Below, one piece after another: positions 18,485 to 27,191 of a stretch of 64,000 nt of DNA. The notes beneath the pieces are model-generated. The model was not told the origin of the DNA, did not search any database, and saw nothing but the letters and a program-made list of their open reading frames with translations. The position numbers and the translations under genes are program-made. Positions within the stretch are counted from its first letter, which is position 1; each line of letters starts with the position of its first letter. The DNA is from DASQGA01 sp963722715 (GTDB taxonomy: Bacteria > Actinomycetota > Thermoleophilia > Gaiellales > Gaiellaceae). The stretch covers positions 1 to 64,000 of the forward strand of contig CAVROA010000005.1 in NCBI GenBank assembly GCA_963722715.1, in the 5' to 3' direction.

Positions 18485-19378
18485 GTGCCGATCGAGCTGC
18501 CTCGGGGCCTCGAATGGTGGCGCGACCAACCCGGAGGCACCGACTGGCTGGGCCGCCTGCCGCTCCTCGCGTCGGAATGTGCCGAAGAGTGGACGCTCCA
18601 GCTGGGCGTCCCCTTCGACCCGGCCACTATCTCGCTGGTCGTTCCGGCAACGCTCCCGGACGGCTCGCCCGCGATCCTGAAACTCGCCTTCGCGGAGCCC
18701 GAGAGCGCCACGGAGGCAGACGCGCTAGCGGCCTGGAACGGTCACGGCGCCGTCAGGCTCCTCGCGCGCGACGAGGCACGCTCGGCGCTACTCGTCGAGC
18801 GGTGTGTTCCCGGGAGCCAGCTCTGGGCCGAGGCTGACGAGGAGCGCGCGAACGAAATTGCTGCGGAGATCCTTCGCCGGCTCTGGCGCACACCCGCCGT
18901 AGACCATCCGTTTCGACTCCTGACCGATGTTGCCGCCGGGTGGGAAGAGAGCATCCCTGCCGCGTGGGATCGCCTCGGACGTCCGTTCGAGCGCTCACTC
19001 CTCGATCTGGCGCTCGCTGCCCTGCGCGATCTCAGCTCCTCACAGCCCGAGGCCGTGATCCTGCACCAGGACCTCCACGCCGGGAACGTGCTTGCAGCCG
19101 AGCGAGAGCCCTGGCTTGCGATCGACCCGAAGCCGCTTGTCGGGGAGCGTGCCTTCGATGCGGCGTCGCTCCTCCGCGACCGGCGACCCGAGCTAGCCCG
19201 CGACCCGCGGCCCGTGCGGACGATCGCGCACCGGCTCGATCTCTTGTCCGAGGCGCTCGAGCTCGATCATGAGCGGATGCGTGGGTGGGGGATCGTCCAC
19301 GCCCTTGCCTGGGGCCTCGGCGATTCGGTCCACGAGGACGTGGTCGCGTGCGCGCGGTGGCTCGCCGCCGTGCGCTAG
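18485..19378 (+). CDS. Aminoglycoside/hydroxyurea phosphotransferase-like kinase
   Basis: This 297-aa protein has the kinase-like fold of APH(6)-type enzymes. A nucleotide-binding Lys lies in ILKLAFAEPE, the catalytic loop HQDLHAGN is at about residue 197, and the metal-binding block is IDPKPLVGE at about 214. Members phosphorylate streptomycin, hydroxyurea or unknown small molecules, so the name should not be read as proof of resistance. The start is GTG, 8 nt after pspAB. Its stop faces the stop of pspAA with an 8-nt gap. Confidence 0.85.
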   Translation: MPIELPRGLEWWRDQPGGTDWLGRLPLLASECAEEWTLQLGVPFDPATISLVVPATLPDGSPAILKLAFAEPESATEADALAAWNGHGAVRLLARDEARSALLVERCVPGSQLWAEADEERANEIAAEILRRLWRTPAVDHPFRLLTDVAAGWEESIPAAWDRLGRPFERSLLDLALAALRDLSSSQPEAVILHQDLHAGNVLAAEREPWLAIDPKPLVGERAFDAASLLRDRRPELARDPRPVRTIAHRLDLLSEALELDHERMRGWGIVHALAWGLGDSVHEDVVACARWLAAVR

Positions 19379-19386
19379 GTTGCCGC

Positions 19387-19680
19387 CTACTCGGGAGCGG
19401 GCAAATCCGGGACGAGGCCGTGGTCCGAAAAGAGCAGTCGCGTCTCCTCGAGGGTCAGGTCGCTCGGCGGGATCACGATCTCAGAGGCGGACAGGTCGTC
19501 GTCCGCGAGTCGGGTTCCCTCGCTTCGGACTAGCTCGGCCATCTGGTCGAGGAAGGCATCGAGCTGCTCCTCGTCATTTGCCTCGAGGGCCGCCACGGCC
19601 TTGTCGTCGAGGTCGTTCAGCCGCGTGCAGAGCGCCTCGTCGATCTCGTACTGCCCGTCTCCCATCAGGCGAGCGATCAT
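19387..19680 (-). CDS. pspAA: PspA-associated protein PspAA
   Basis: This 97-aa acidic protein starts MIARLMGDGQYEID and contains LNDLDDKAVAALEAND, the conserved N-terminal pattern of PspAA. The domain is found with PspA across archaea and actinobacteria. It lacks membrane segments. Its ATG overlaps the TGA of pspA by 4 nt (ATGA), so the two are coupled. Confidence 0.88.
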   Translation of the reverse strand: MIARLMGDGQYEIDEALCTRLNDLDDKAVAALEANDEEQLDAFLDQMAELVRSEGTRLADDDLSASEIVIPPSDLTLEETRLLFSDHGLVPDLPAPE

Positions 19681-20405
19681 TGCTCGATCTCCTTCTTCGT
19701 CTCGCCGGATCCGAGCTCGCCCTTCATGCGCGCCAGCTCATCGTCGACCTGGCTGCCTGCTGAGATCTGAGCGAGCTCGCGGTCGAGGCTCGTGCCCTGC
19801 TCCGTGAAGTCCTCGAGCGTCCCTGCTTCGGTCAGCTCTTCGACCGCCGCCGCGCGGGCCTGCATCTGCTCGGTCTTGTCGCGCGCCCGCTCGATTGCAA
19901 GTCCGGTGTCAGCCATCTCCTCGCCGATCCCGCTGGCGGCCTCGCCGATCTTGACCTGCGCCTCCGCGGCCGAGTATGTCGCCTTGATCGTCTCCTTCTG
20001 CGTCCTGAACGCCTCGACCTTCGCGGACAGGCGCTTCTCGGCCTCGATCAGCTTCTCCTGCTGGGCCTCGAGCGCGGTGCCCTGTTGGTCGAGACTCTGG
20101 AGCTGCTGCTGCACGAGCGCCTTGCGCTCGAGCGCAGCGCGGGCGAGGTCCTCGCGCCCGGCCGACAGAGCCTGTCGTGCCTGGGTCTCGAGCTTCTCGA
20201 TCTCCTGCTCGAGCTTCTGCGACTGGAGCTCCAGTCGCTTCTTCGCGGTCACGACATCGGCGACGCCGCGCTTGACGTTCTGGAGCAGCTCGCGCTGCTT
20301 CTCGTAGGAATAGTCGAGCGTGATCGACGGGTCCTCGGCACGATCGAGCAGCTTTGAGATCCGAGCCTTGACGACCGTCGAGGCCCGGTTCATGAGACCA
20401 GGCAA
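19677..20405 (-). CDS. pspA: PspA/IM30 family membrane-stress protein
   Basis: This 242-aa protein is almost entirely helical coiled coil, with the family start NRASTVVKARISKLLDRAEDP and the block SYEKQRELLQNVKRGVADVVTAKK. PspA/IM30/Vipp1 proteins are ESCRT-III-like. They assemble on damaged membranes and preserve the proton gradient. The TTG at 20405 is preferred because GAGGAGG lies 5 nt upstream; the ATG at 20393 has no comparable site. pspA-pspAA converges on the htpX-pspAB-kinase operon, so the full Psp set is present but split in two units. Confidence 0.9.
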   Translation of the reverse strand: MPGLMNRASTVVKARISKLLDRAEDPSITLDYSYEKQRELLQNVKRGVADVVTAKKRLELQSQKLEQEIEKLETQARQALSAGREDLARAALERKALVQQQLQSLDQQGTALEAQQEKLIEAEKRLSAKVEAFRTQKETIKATYSAAEAQVKIGEAASGIGEEMADTGLAIERARDKTEQMQARAAAVEELTEAGTLEDFTEQGTSLDRELAQISAGSQVDDELARMKGELGSGETKKEIEQ

Positions 20406-20583
20406 TGCATCCTCCTCTTCGCGGGTCGCGTCATGGTACCCCGCTCAACCGGGGCTCTACCGCCGGGTGCACGCCGGTCTTAGCGGAGTCTTTGCCGAGA
20501 GCGGGGAAATCCTGGGCGAACCGAGGTCAGCGCCTGGCTCGCAGCGCTCTAGCGTCGGATTCGTCAGCGACGAAAGGAACGTC

Positions 20584-20976
20584 ATGCAGAAGCTCTTTAC
20601 GCTCAGCCTTGCGCTCATGGCCGCTGTGGCGCTGTCCATTGCAGGAACGGCGTCAGCGAGTGGTGGGGGAAGCGAGCCCACGATCAAGAGCGGGTCGTGT
20701 TCGGGCGCTGCCAACTGGAAGCTCAAGGCGAAGCTCGACGACGGCCGGATCGAGACGGAGTTCGAAGTCGACCAGAACCGCGTCGGCAAGCGCTGGCACG
20801 TCAAGATCCGCCGGAACGGCGTCCTCGCGTTCGACGGGATCCGCGTGACGATGGCGCCGAGCGGCTCGTTCGAGGTGCGGCGACGCCTCGGCAACGCCGC
20901 CGGCCCCGACCGGATCGTGGCGACGGCGACCGCGCTTGCGACCGGGCAGACATGCCGCGGGGTGGTGACGCTCTGA
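20584..20976 (+). CDS. Small secreted protein, function unknown
   Basis: This 130-aa protein has a clear signal peptide (LFTLSLALMAAVALSIAGTASASG, cut after about residue 24). The mature part is a compact beta-rich domain of about 100 aa with two cysteines (SGSCSG and GQTCRG). I recognise no family. The ATG at 20584 follows AAAGGAACG. It is monocistronic, divergent from pspA, and ends before a strong terminator. Confidence 0.75.
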   Translation: MQKLFTLSLALMAAVALSIAGTASASGGGSEPTIKSGSCSGAANWKLKAKLDDGRIETEFEVDQNRVGKRWHVKIRRNGVLAFDGIRVTMAPSGSFEVRRRLGNAAGPDRIVATATALATGQTCRGVVTL

Positions 20977-20996
20977 GAGGTCCGGAAAAGGCTGGG

Positions 20997-21027
20997 AAGC
21001 GGGCGACTCCGAGCGGGTCGCCCGCTT
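20997..21027 (+). terminator. Rho-independent-like terminator
   Basis: AAGCGGGCGAC (20997-21007) and GTCGCCCGCTT (21017-21027) form a perfect 11-bp stem with a 9-nt loop, followed by TCGTTCT. It ends the small secreted protein transcript just before tRNA-Ala. Confidence 0.85.
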
Positions 21028-21067
21028 TCGTTCTGGCCAGGAGGGCCGCGCTAGACTGTCTCCCCGC

Positions 21068-21140
<73 letters not shown>

Positions 21141-21190
21141 TACCGAGAAGGGCCCTGCAGCCGTGCCTTTCTCCCACTATCGTAGGCCCG

Positions 21191-21991
21191 GTGCCTTCGG
21201 CGGCCGCGGACGTGATCGGCGCGCGCGCCGGCGGGCTCGTGCCCAGGGTGGGCGTCGTGCTCGGCTCGGGGCTCGGCTCGCTCGCGGACGACCTGGCCGA
21301 GCCGGTAGTCATTCCCTACGACGAGCTGCCGGGCTTCCCGGAAGCGGGCGTTGCCGGCCACGCCGGCCGACTCGTGCTCGGGCGTGTCGGTGCGACTCCG
21401 GTCGCGCTCATGCAGGGCCGGTCGCACCTCTACGAAGACGGCCGTCCAGACGGGATGAAGGCGGCCGTGCGGACGCTGGCGGAGATCGGCTGCCGGACGC
21501 TCGTGCTCACAAACGCCGCCGGCAGCCTCGACCCCGAGATCGGGCCGGGCTCGGTCATGCTCGTCTCCGACCACATCGGCCTCACCGGCGTCTCGCCGCT
21601 CTTCGGCGAGAGCGGCACCGAGCGCTTCGTCGACATGGTTGATGCGTACTCGCTGCGGCTCCGGAAGCGGCTGCAAGAGTTGGCCGCGCGCCTGGGCATT
21701 GAGCTGCGCGAGGGCGTCTATGTGTGGTTCTCAGGCCCGCAGTTCGAGACACCCGCCGAGATCCGGGCCGCGAAAGTCCTCGGAGGCACGGCGGTCGGCA
21801 TGTCGACCGTGCCTGAGGTGATCCTCGCCCGCGAGGCCGGCCTCGAAGTCGCCGCGCTCTCGGTGATCACGAACTTCGCCGCCGGGATGAGCGAGGAGCG
21901 GCTGAGCCACGAGCAGACGATGCGCGTAGCTGCGACCGCGGCGGAGACGACCGGCCGCCTGCTCCGCGCGTTCCTTGAGAAGGAGACCTGA
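21191..21991 (+). CDS. Purine nucleoside phosphorylase (trimeric, PNP/MTAP family)
   Basis: This 266-aa enzyme catalyses phosphorolysis of purine nucleosides to base and (deoxy)ribose 1-phosphate. Signatures are VVLGSGLGSLAD (phosphate site), PGFPEAGVAGHAG, LTNAAGSLD, FSGPQFETPAEIR and GMSTVPEVILAREAG (base/ribose site), then NFAAGMS. The frame is open through the tRNA-Ala gene, so the start must lie after 21140. GTG at 21191 gives the usual length but has no strong ribosome site. It sits between the true tRNA-Ala and its degenerate copy. Confidence 0.93.
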   Translation: MPSAAADVIGARAGGLVPRVGVVLGSGLGSLADDLAEPVVIPYDELPGFPEAGVAGHAGRLVLGRVGATPVALMQGRSHLYEDGRPDGMKAAVRTLAEIGCRTLVLTNAAGSLDPEIGPGSVMLVSDHIGLTGVSPLFGESGTERFVDMVDAYSLRLRKRLQELAARLGIELREGVYVWFSGPQFETPAEIRAAKVLGGTAVGMSTVPEVILAREAGLEVAALSVITNFAAGMSEERLSHEQTMRVAATAAETTGRLLRAFLEKET

Positions 21992-22010
21992 GCCGGCGCT
22001 TCGGGGCTCG

Positions 22011-22082
22011 GGGGCCACGGCTTGGCTGGACAGCGCCTGGATCGCACCCAGGAGGTCGCCGGTTCGAGTCCGGCTAGCTCCA
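22011..22082 (+). pseudogene. Degenerate tRNA-Ala(CGC) copy
   Basis: Positions 22032-22082 match 50 of the last 51 bases of the tRNA-Ala at 21068-21140. The anticodon and T arms are intact. The 5' third is altered: the acceptor strand GGGGCCA has one mismatch to TAGCTCC, and the D arm is reduced to about 3 bp. It is probably a pseudo-tRNA or an attachment-site remnant; function as a second tRNA cannot be fully excluded. Confidence 0.8.
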
Positions 22083-22277
22083 TGACAAGAGGCCCCAGAG
22101 ACGGCGTCGATCTCGAGACGCTCGCGCTTGCGCTCCCGCTATGCGGGCTTGTCACCTTCGACGCGACGATGGCGGATGTCGTGCGCCGGAGCCGCCTCGA
22201 CCTCAGGTTCGGCTGCGAGCTCATCACCGGCCGGCGTGAGGACTTCGGCCGGCTCCGCGCGCGCCTCGCGTCTGCGA
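22083..22277 (+). pseudogene. Possible C-terminal remnant of a PIN-like protein
   Basis: Directly after the degenerate tRNA copy, one frame reads DLETLALALPLCGLVTFD, then ATMADVVRRSRLDLRFG, ending in RREDFGRLRARL. The LVTFDxxM pattern is reminiscent of the C-terminal half of a PIN-domain nuclease toxin. There is no N-terminal half and no convincing start or stop: the frame simply runs on into the antisense of the histidine kinase. Low confidence. Confidence 0.25.
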
Positions 22278-22290
22278 CCGGATCGGCTTC

Positions 22291-23496
22291 TCAGGCCGCG
22301 GCGGGGACGGCTGCAGCCGGGAGGCAGACGGAGAACGTCGAGCCTGCGCCGGGCGCCGAGCTCAGGAGCACCGTGCCCCCGTGGGACTCGACGGTCTGCT
22401 TCACGATCCCGAGCCCGAGCCCGCCTCCCGGCCGCGAGCGGTCGGCGCGCCAGAAGCGGTCGAACACGCGCGCCTGGTCCTCGGGCGCGATGCCCGGTCC
22501 CTCGTCGCAGACGGCGACCGAGACCCAGTCGCGGTCGCGTGTCGAGGCAAGCAGGATCCGCGAGCCGGCCGGGGCATGGCGCACGGCGTTGTCGAGAAGA
22601 TTCGAGATCGCGCGCTTGAGCGCATCCCGGTCGCCGACGATCATGAGGCGCGGTTCGAGACGACGCGCGATCCTGACGCCGCGCTGCTCGGCGAGGGCGT
22701 CGAACTCGTCGCCGGCCTCGGCAGCGATCTCGGCGAGGTCGGCCTGAGTCTGTAGGTAGGCAGGAGTCTCGAGGCGCGCGAGCGACAGGAGGTCGCGGAC
22801 GATCCCGGACATCCGGTCCGCGGCCCGGCGGACGACGACCAGGTGATTTCGAAGGTCGCCCCCGCTCACCTCGAGGTCGGCGAGGGCGACGTCGACGTTC
22901 GTCCCGATGATCGCGATTGGATTGCGGAGCTCGTGGGACGCGTCGGCGATGAAGCGGCGCTGGGCCGAGAACGCCGAGTCGATCCGCCCGAGCATGGCGT
23001 CGAACGTGTCGGCCAGCCGCTTCAGCTCGTCGTCGGGCCCTTCGAGGGCGATCCGGCGAGAGAGGCTCGTCGCCTGGATTTCCCGTGCCACCTCCGTTAT
23101 CCGGTCGATAGGCCGAAGAGTGCGCCCCGCCACGACCCAGCCGATTCCGAGGCTGGCGATGAAGAGGACGCCCAGCGCGCCGAAGGAGATGTTGCGCATC
23201 GTCGCGAGCGTGTGCTCGTTCATCCTCCGCTCGAGGTCGCGGACGTCGGCGAGGACGACGGGCTCCTCCTCGCTCGACAGCCCGAACGGATCGAACGTGA
23301 CCGGCTCGTAGAGGACCTCCTCCGACACCGGCCCGCGCTTCAGCGTCAGCGAGAGCCCCAGGTAGAGCGACACGACGAGCAGGGTCGCCACGAGGAAAAG
23401 CGATGCGGAGGTCAGGAGGGCGATCCGGAACCGGATCGATCCCATCCACGGCGGCAGGCGGACGCCGGCCAGCTGCAGGAGGCTACGCGTCCTCAC
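22291..23496 (-). CDS. Two-component sensor histidine kinase
   Basis: This 401-aa membrane kinase has transmembrane helices at about residues 23-47 and 103-122, bracketing a sensor domain of about 55 aa. A HAMP linker (AGRTLRPIDRITEVA) and the phospho-acceptor His in ADASHELRNPI, near residue 190, follow. The N box is NLLDNAVRHAP, G1 is CDEGPGIAPE, the F box is FDRFWRAD, and G2 is GLGLGIVK. It autophosphorylates in response to an extracytoplasmic signal and passes phosphate to the OmpR-type regulator, whose 3' end it overlaps by 14 nt. The signal is unknown. Confidence 0.93.
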   Translation of the reverse strand: MRTRSLLQLAGVRLPPWMGSIRFRIALLTSASLFLVATLLVVSLYLGLSLTLKRGPVSEEVLYEPVTFDPFGLSSEEEPVVLADVRDLERRMNEHTLATMRNISFGALGVLFIASLGIGWVVAGRTLRPIDRITEVAREIQATSLSRRIALEGPDDELKRLADTFDAMLGRIDSAFSAQRRFIADASHELRNPIAIIGTNVDVALADLEVSGGDLRNHLVVVRRAADRMSGIVRDLLSLARLETPAYLQTQADLAEIAAEAGDEFDALAEQRGVRIARRLEPRLMIVGDRDALKRAISNLLDNAVRHAPAGSRILLASTRDRDWVSVAVCDEGPGIAPEDQARVFDRFWRADRSRPGGGLGLGIVKQTVESHGGTVLLSSAPGAGSTFSVCLPAAAVPAAA

Positions 23497-24154
23497 GCAG
23501 CCTGTAACCGCTCCCGACGACCGTCTCGATCGGCTGCGGCTCGCCCAACTTGCGCCGCAGGGTCATGACGGTGACGCGGACGGTCCGCGTCGCCGGGTCG
23601 GCGTTCTCGTCCCAGACGTGCGTGAGAAGGCGTCCCTCGGAGAGCACTTGGCCGGGATGTGAAATGAAGTAGCGGAGCAGCGCGAGTTGCTTCGGCGTGA
23701 GCGCGAGCGGCCGCCCGTCGCGGCGAGCTTCGTGCCTGGCGACGTCGAGCTCGAGGCCGCCGACGCGCAGGACCGTGCTGGAGCCAACGGGCTCGCGGCG
23801 CAGAAGGGCGCGGATTCGCGCCTTCAGCTCCTCGAAGTGGAACGGCTTGACGAGGTAGTCGTCCGCGCCGTCGTCGAGGCCGCCGATCCGGTCGGCGACG
23901 CCGTCGCGCGCCGTCAGCATTAGGATCCGCGGGTCAGGCGCCTCGCGGTCGCCGCGCAGGCGGCGGCAGACGTCCCGCCCGTCCAGGCCAGGCATGTTCA
24001 GGTCGAGGCAGACGAGGTCGTAGGGATAGACGCGCGCCTTGACGAAGGCCTCGTCGCCGTCGTACGCGACGTCTACCGCGTAGCCTTCGCGCCGCAAACC
24101 GAGCGCGATCGCATCCGCGAGATCTTTCTCGTCTTCCGCCACCAAGACCCGCAT
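23483..24154 (-). CDS. OmpR/PhoB-family response regulator
   Basis: The receiver domain starts MRVLVAEDEKD. The acidic pocket is EDE, the phospho-Asp lies in LDLNMPG at about residue 51, and the conserved Lys is in YLVKPF. The winged-helix DNA-binding domain includes ALTPKQLALLRYF and TVRVTVMTLRRKLGEP, then GSGYRL. The frame opens at ATG 24184, but the canonical receiver start is the ATG at 24154. It is co-transcribed with the sensor kinase and divergent from moxR. Phased direct repeats in the shared upstream region fit a binding site for this family. Confidence 0.93.
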   Translation of the reverse strand: MRVLVAEDEKDLADAIALGLRREGYAVDVAYDGDEAFVKARVYPYDLVCLDLNMPGLDGRDVCRRLRGDREAPDPRILMLTARDGVADRIGGLDDGADDYLVKPFHFEELKARIRALLRREPVGSSTVLRVGGLELDVARHEARRDGRPLALTPKQLALLRYFISHPGQVLSEGRLLTHVWDENADPATRTVRVTVMTLRRKLGEPQPIETVVGSGYRLREDA

Positions 24155-24205
24155 TTGGCCCCGCGGAACGCTAGCGAGAACCATGTTGAGCTGCGATTAG
24201 GGTCG

Positions 24206-24224
24206 TTTAACTCGGCTTTAACTC
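24206..24224. promoter_or_regulatory. 11-bp-phased direct repeat, candidate OmpR/PhoB-type operator
   Basis: TTTAACTC occurs at 24206-24213 and again at 24217-24224, exactly 11 bp apart, between the divergent response regulator and moxR. OmpR/PhoB-family proteins bind tandem half-sites with 10-11 bp spacing. It could control both operons. Confidence 0.5.
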
Positions 24225-24269
24225 CGCCTGGTTGAGTGGTCGCCGTCCAGCGACACAAGGAGCCAGGCA

Positions 24270-25283
24270 GTGACAGAGACCGAGAAGACGCCGGTCGCGG
24301 TCGGCGGCGTGAGGGACGACCTCGAGGCCGCCCTCTTCGAGATGAAGCGAGTAATCGTCGGCCAGGAGGTGATGCTCGAGCGCGTGCTCGTCGGGCTGCT
24401 CGCCGGCGGGCATCTGCTCATCGAGGGCGTCCCCGGCCTTGCGAAGACCTTGACAGTCAAGACCCTCGCCGACGTGCTCGACGGCACGTTCCACCGCATT
24501 CAGTTCACCCCCGACCTCGTGCCGTCCGACCTGGTGGGCACGCGCGTTTACCGTCCCGGCACGGGCGACTTCGACGTCGAGCTCGGGCCCGTGTTCTGCA
24601 ACTTCCTCCTCGCCGACGAGATCAACCGCGCTCCCGCCAAGGTGCAGTCGGCGCTCCTCGAGGTCATGCAAGAGCGCCAGGTGACGATCGGTGCGACCAC
24701 CCACGCGGTCCCCGACCCGTTCCTCGTCCTCGCGACGCAGAACCCGATCGAGGCTGAGGGGACGTACCCGCTCCCGGAGGCGCAGGTCGACCGCTTCATG
24801 ATGAAGGTGGTCGTCGACTACCCGGACTTCGGCGACGAGCTGACCGTCGTCCAGCGCTCGCTCGCGGCGGCGCCGGAGCTTCGCTCGGTCATCTCCGCCG
24901 ACTCGCTGCGCGATCTCCAGCGCACGGCCGCCGGCGTCTACGTCGACCCGCACGTGGCGACATACGCCGTCACGCTCACGCTTGCGACGCGCCGCCCCGG
25001 CGAGCACGAGCTTGCGGACCTGGAGCGCTTCGTCGCGTACGGGGCGAGCCCGCGTGGCTCGATCAACCTCGTGCACGGCGCCCGCGCGCTCGCGCTCCTG
25101 CGCGGCCGCGCGTACGTGCTGCCTCAGGACGTCCGCGACTTGGCGAAAGATGTCCTCCGCCATCGGCTCGTGCTCACGTACGAGGCCCTGGCCGACGAGG
25201 TGACGGCCGACCAGATCCTCGACGCCGTGATCGAGGCGGTCAAGGTTCCCGAGATCGACCTCGCCAGGGATAACGCCGCATGA
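24270..25283 (+). CDS. MoxR-family AAA+ ATPase
   Basis: This 337-aa ATPase has Walker A GVPGLAKT at about residues 54-61, Walker B LLADEINRAP at about 115, sensor 1 ATQNPIEAEGTYPLPEAQ and an arginine-finger region DRFMMKV. MoxR proteins act as chaperones that mature metal- or VWA-containing complexes, usually encoded just downstream. The stop overlaps the next start by 4 nt (ATGA). The ORF follows AAGGAGCC with the GTG-type start at 24270. Confidence 0.93.
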   Translation: MTETEKTPVAVGGVRDDLEAALFEMKRVIVGQEVMLERVLVGLLAGGHLLIEGVPGLAKTLTVKTLADVLDGTFHRIQFTPDLVPSDLVGTRVYRPGTGDFDVELGPVFCNFLLADEINRAPAKVQSALLEVMQERQVTIGATTHAVPDPFLVLATQNPIEAEGTYPLPEAQVDRFMMKVVVDYPDFGDELTVVQRSLAAAPELRSVISADSLRDLQRTAAGVYVDPHVATYAVTLTLATRRPGEHELADLERFVAYGASPRGSINLVHGARALALLRGRAYVLPQDVRDLAKDVLRHRLVLTYEALADEVTADQILDAVIEAVKVPEIDLARDNAA

Positions 25284-26203
25284 CGGGCTCCGCCCCGGTT
25301 CGCACGCCCGCCCGCCCCGGCCCGGGCCCCATGCCCGAGGCGCTCCTGCGCGCTCTCGACCTGACCCTGCGGCGGCGCGTGGACGCGCTCGTCTCCGGCG
25401 AGCACCGCGCGACGACCCTCGGGCTCGGGACCGAGCTCGCCCAGTTGCGCCCTTACGTCGTGGGCGACGACGTTCGCCTCATCGACTGGAACGCGACCGC
25501 CCGGACGGGCGAGCCGCACGTGCGCGTCCAGGTCGCTGAGCGGACGCTGACGACCTGGCTCGTCCTCGACGTCTCGCCCTCCATGACGTTCGGAACGGCC
25601 GACCGCCGAAAGGCCGACGTCGCCGAGGGTGTCGCCCGCGCGGTCGGCAATGCGGCGACCCGCCGCGGCAACCGCCTCGGGATCGTGACGTTTGGCGGCT
25701 CGCGCCTGCGTGCGCTGCCCCCGAAGCAGGGCCGCCTGGGCCTCACGACACTCCTGACCACGCTCCGCGAGGAACCGCTCGAGGAGGGCGCCGGCGCGAC
25801 CTCCCTCCGCGAGACGCTCGCGCGCGTCGGCCGACTGGCGAAGCGCGGCTCGCTCGTCGTCCTCGTCTCCGACTTCCGCTCCCGCCTCGACTTCCGCGCC
25901 GAGCTGGCCAAGCTGGGCGCGCGGTGCGGGGTCATCGCGGTCGAGATCCGCGACCCGCGCGAGCAAGAGCTCGTCGACGTCGGCCTGCTGTGGCTCGTCG
26001 ACCCGGAGACGGGCCGCCTTGTCCGCGCCGACACGAAGAGCAGGAAGCTGCGCGAGCGCTTCGCCGAGCGGGCCTCGGCCGAGCGCGCCGAGCTTGCCGA
26101 GCTCCTCCGCTCGGCCGGCGCGGACCACGTCGTCCTTTCGACCGAGGGTGACTGGCTTCGCACGCTCGCCGGGTTCCTCCGACGGCTGGAGGCGAGGCGA
26201 TGA
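25280..26203 (+). CDS. DUF58 domain protein
   Basis: This 307-aa protein has the DUF58 signature LRPYVVGDDVRLIDWNATART. A degenerate VWA fold follows, with LVLDVSPSMTFG as the MIDAS-like DxSxS. DUF58 proteins are partners of MoxR ATPases, with unclear biochemistry. There is no membrane segment, unlike the longer family members. The start overlaps moxR and the end overlaps the VWA gene, each by 4 nt, so the three are made together. Confidence 0.9.
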   Translation: MTGSAPVRTPARPGPGPMPEALLRALDLTLRRRVDALVSGEHRATTLGLGTELAQLRPYVVGDDVRLIDWNATARTGEPHVRVQVAERTLTTWLVLDVSPSMTFGTADRRKADVAEGVARAVGNAATRRGNRLGIVTFGGSRLRALPPKQGRLGLTTLLTTLREEPLEEGAGATSLRETLARVGRLAKRGSLVVLVSDFRSRLDFRAELAKLGARCGVIAVEIRDPREQELVDVGLLWLVDPETGRLVRADTKSRKLRERFAERASAERAELAELLRSAGADHVVLSTEGDWLRTLAGFLRRLEARR

Positions 26204-27180
26204 CCTTCCTTTCCCCCCAGCTCCTCTGGGCGCTCCTCCTCGTCCCAGCGCTCGCGCTCGGGTATCTCGCCCTGGCCCGGCGGCGGACGCGGTATGCGAT
26301 CCGCTTCACGAACGTCGACCTGCTGGCGAACGTCGTCGCCGAGTCGCCGCGCTGGCGCCGCTGGGTCCCGCCCGTCCTGTTTCTGGCCGCGCTCGGGACG
26401 CTCCTCTTCGCGACCGCACGGCCCCAGCTGGTCACGAAGGTGCCGCGCAACCAGGCATCCGTGGTGCTCGCGATGGACGTCTCGGGCTCGATGCGGGCCA
26501 CGGACGTGGAGCCGACGCGGCTCGAGGCCGCCGAGACGGCGGCCGCGCGCTTCCTTGAGCAGGTGCCCGAAAAGTTCCGGGTCGGGCTCATCACCTTCTC
26601 GAGCGAAGCGCAGGTCGCGGTTCCCCCGACCGACGACCACACGCTGGTGCGGCAAGCGTTGTCCGGGCTCGAGGCTGACGGCGGCACTGCCATCGGCGAC
26701 GCCGTTGCGCTAGCCACCGAGCTCCGCAAGGAGCGTCTGATTGGAAAACGACAGGAGGACAACGAAGACGGCGAGCCGCCGCTCGTCGTCCTCCTCCTCT
26801 CCGACGGCGCGCCTTCGGAGGGCACCCTCGACCCGGTCGAAGCGGCCAACCGGGCGAAAGCCGCCGGAGTCCCCGTGTACACGATCGCCCTCGGGACCGA
26901 CGGGGGCACGATCGAGGTCACCAACGAGTTCGGGATCCCGGAGACCATCGATGTGCCGCCCGATCGCGAGACCCTCGAGAAGATCGCTCGGATCACCGGC
27001 GGCGCCACCTTCTCGGCTCCGACTCCCCAGGCCCTCGAGGCCGTGTACGAACGGCTGGGAACGAGCATCGGCTATGAGGAGGAGAAGCGCGAGGTGACCG
27101 CCTGGTTCGCAGCCGGCGGGCTCGTGCTGCTCGTTCTCGCCGGCTCGCTCTCAGCCCTTTGGTTCAACCGCCTTCCGTAG
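26200..27180 (+). CDS. BatA-like VWA-domain membrane protein
   Basis: This 326-aa protein has two N-terminal helices (about residues 7-27 and 60-76), a VWA domain and a C-terminal helix (about 302-322). The MIDAS motif is complete: DVSGSM at about residue 90, a Thr in GGTAIGDA, and an Asp in LLSDGAPSEG. Such Bat-type proteins work with MoxR and DUF58 proteins in envelope stress and protein assembly. It is followed 11 nt after its stop by an HtrA-type protease with a GGAGG site. Confidence 0.92.
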   Translation: MTFLSPQLLWALLLVPALALGYLALARRRTRYAIRFTNVDLLANVVAESPRWRRWVPPVLFLAALGTLLFATARPQLVTKVPRNQASVVLAMDVSGSMRATDVEPTRLEAAETAAARFLEQVPEKFRVGLITFSSEAQVAVPPTDDHTLVRQALSGLEADGGTAIGDAVALATELRKERLIGKRQEDNEDGEPPLVVLLLSDGAPSEGTLDPVEAANRAKAAGVPVYTIALGTDGGTIEVTNEFGIPETIDVPPDRETLEKIARITGGATFSAPTPQALEAVYERLGTSIGYEEEKREVTAWFAAGGLVLLVLAGSLSALWFNRLP

Positions 27181-27191
27181 GAGGACACAGC

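Noticed and set aside
18485..19378. Antibiotic resistance gene
   Set aside because: The fold is APH-like, but the chromosomal Psp context and broad family substrate range do not support a resistance call.
23041..23449. Arg/Pro-rich long frames antisense to the kinase and other GC-rich genes
   Set aside because: Composition-driven shadow ORFs without motifs or plausible starts.
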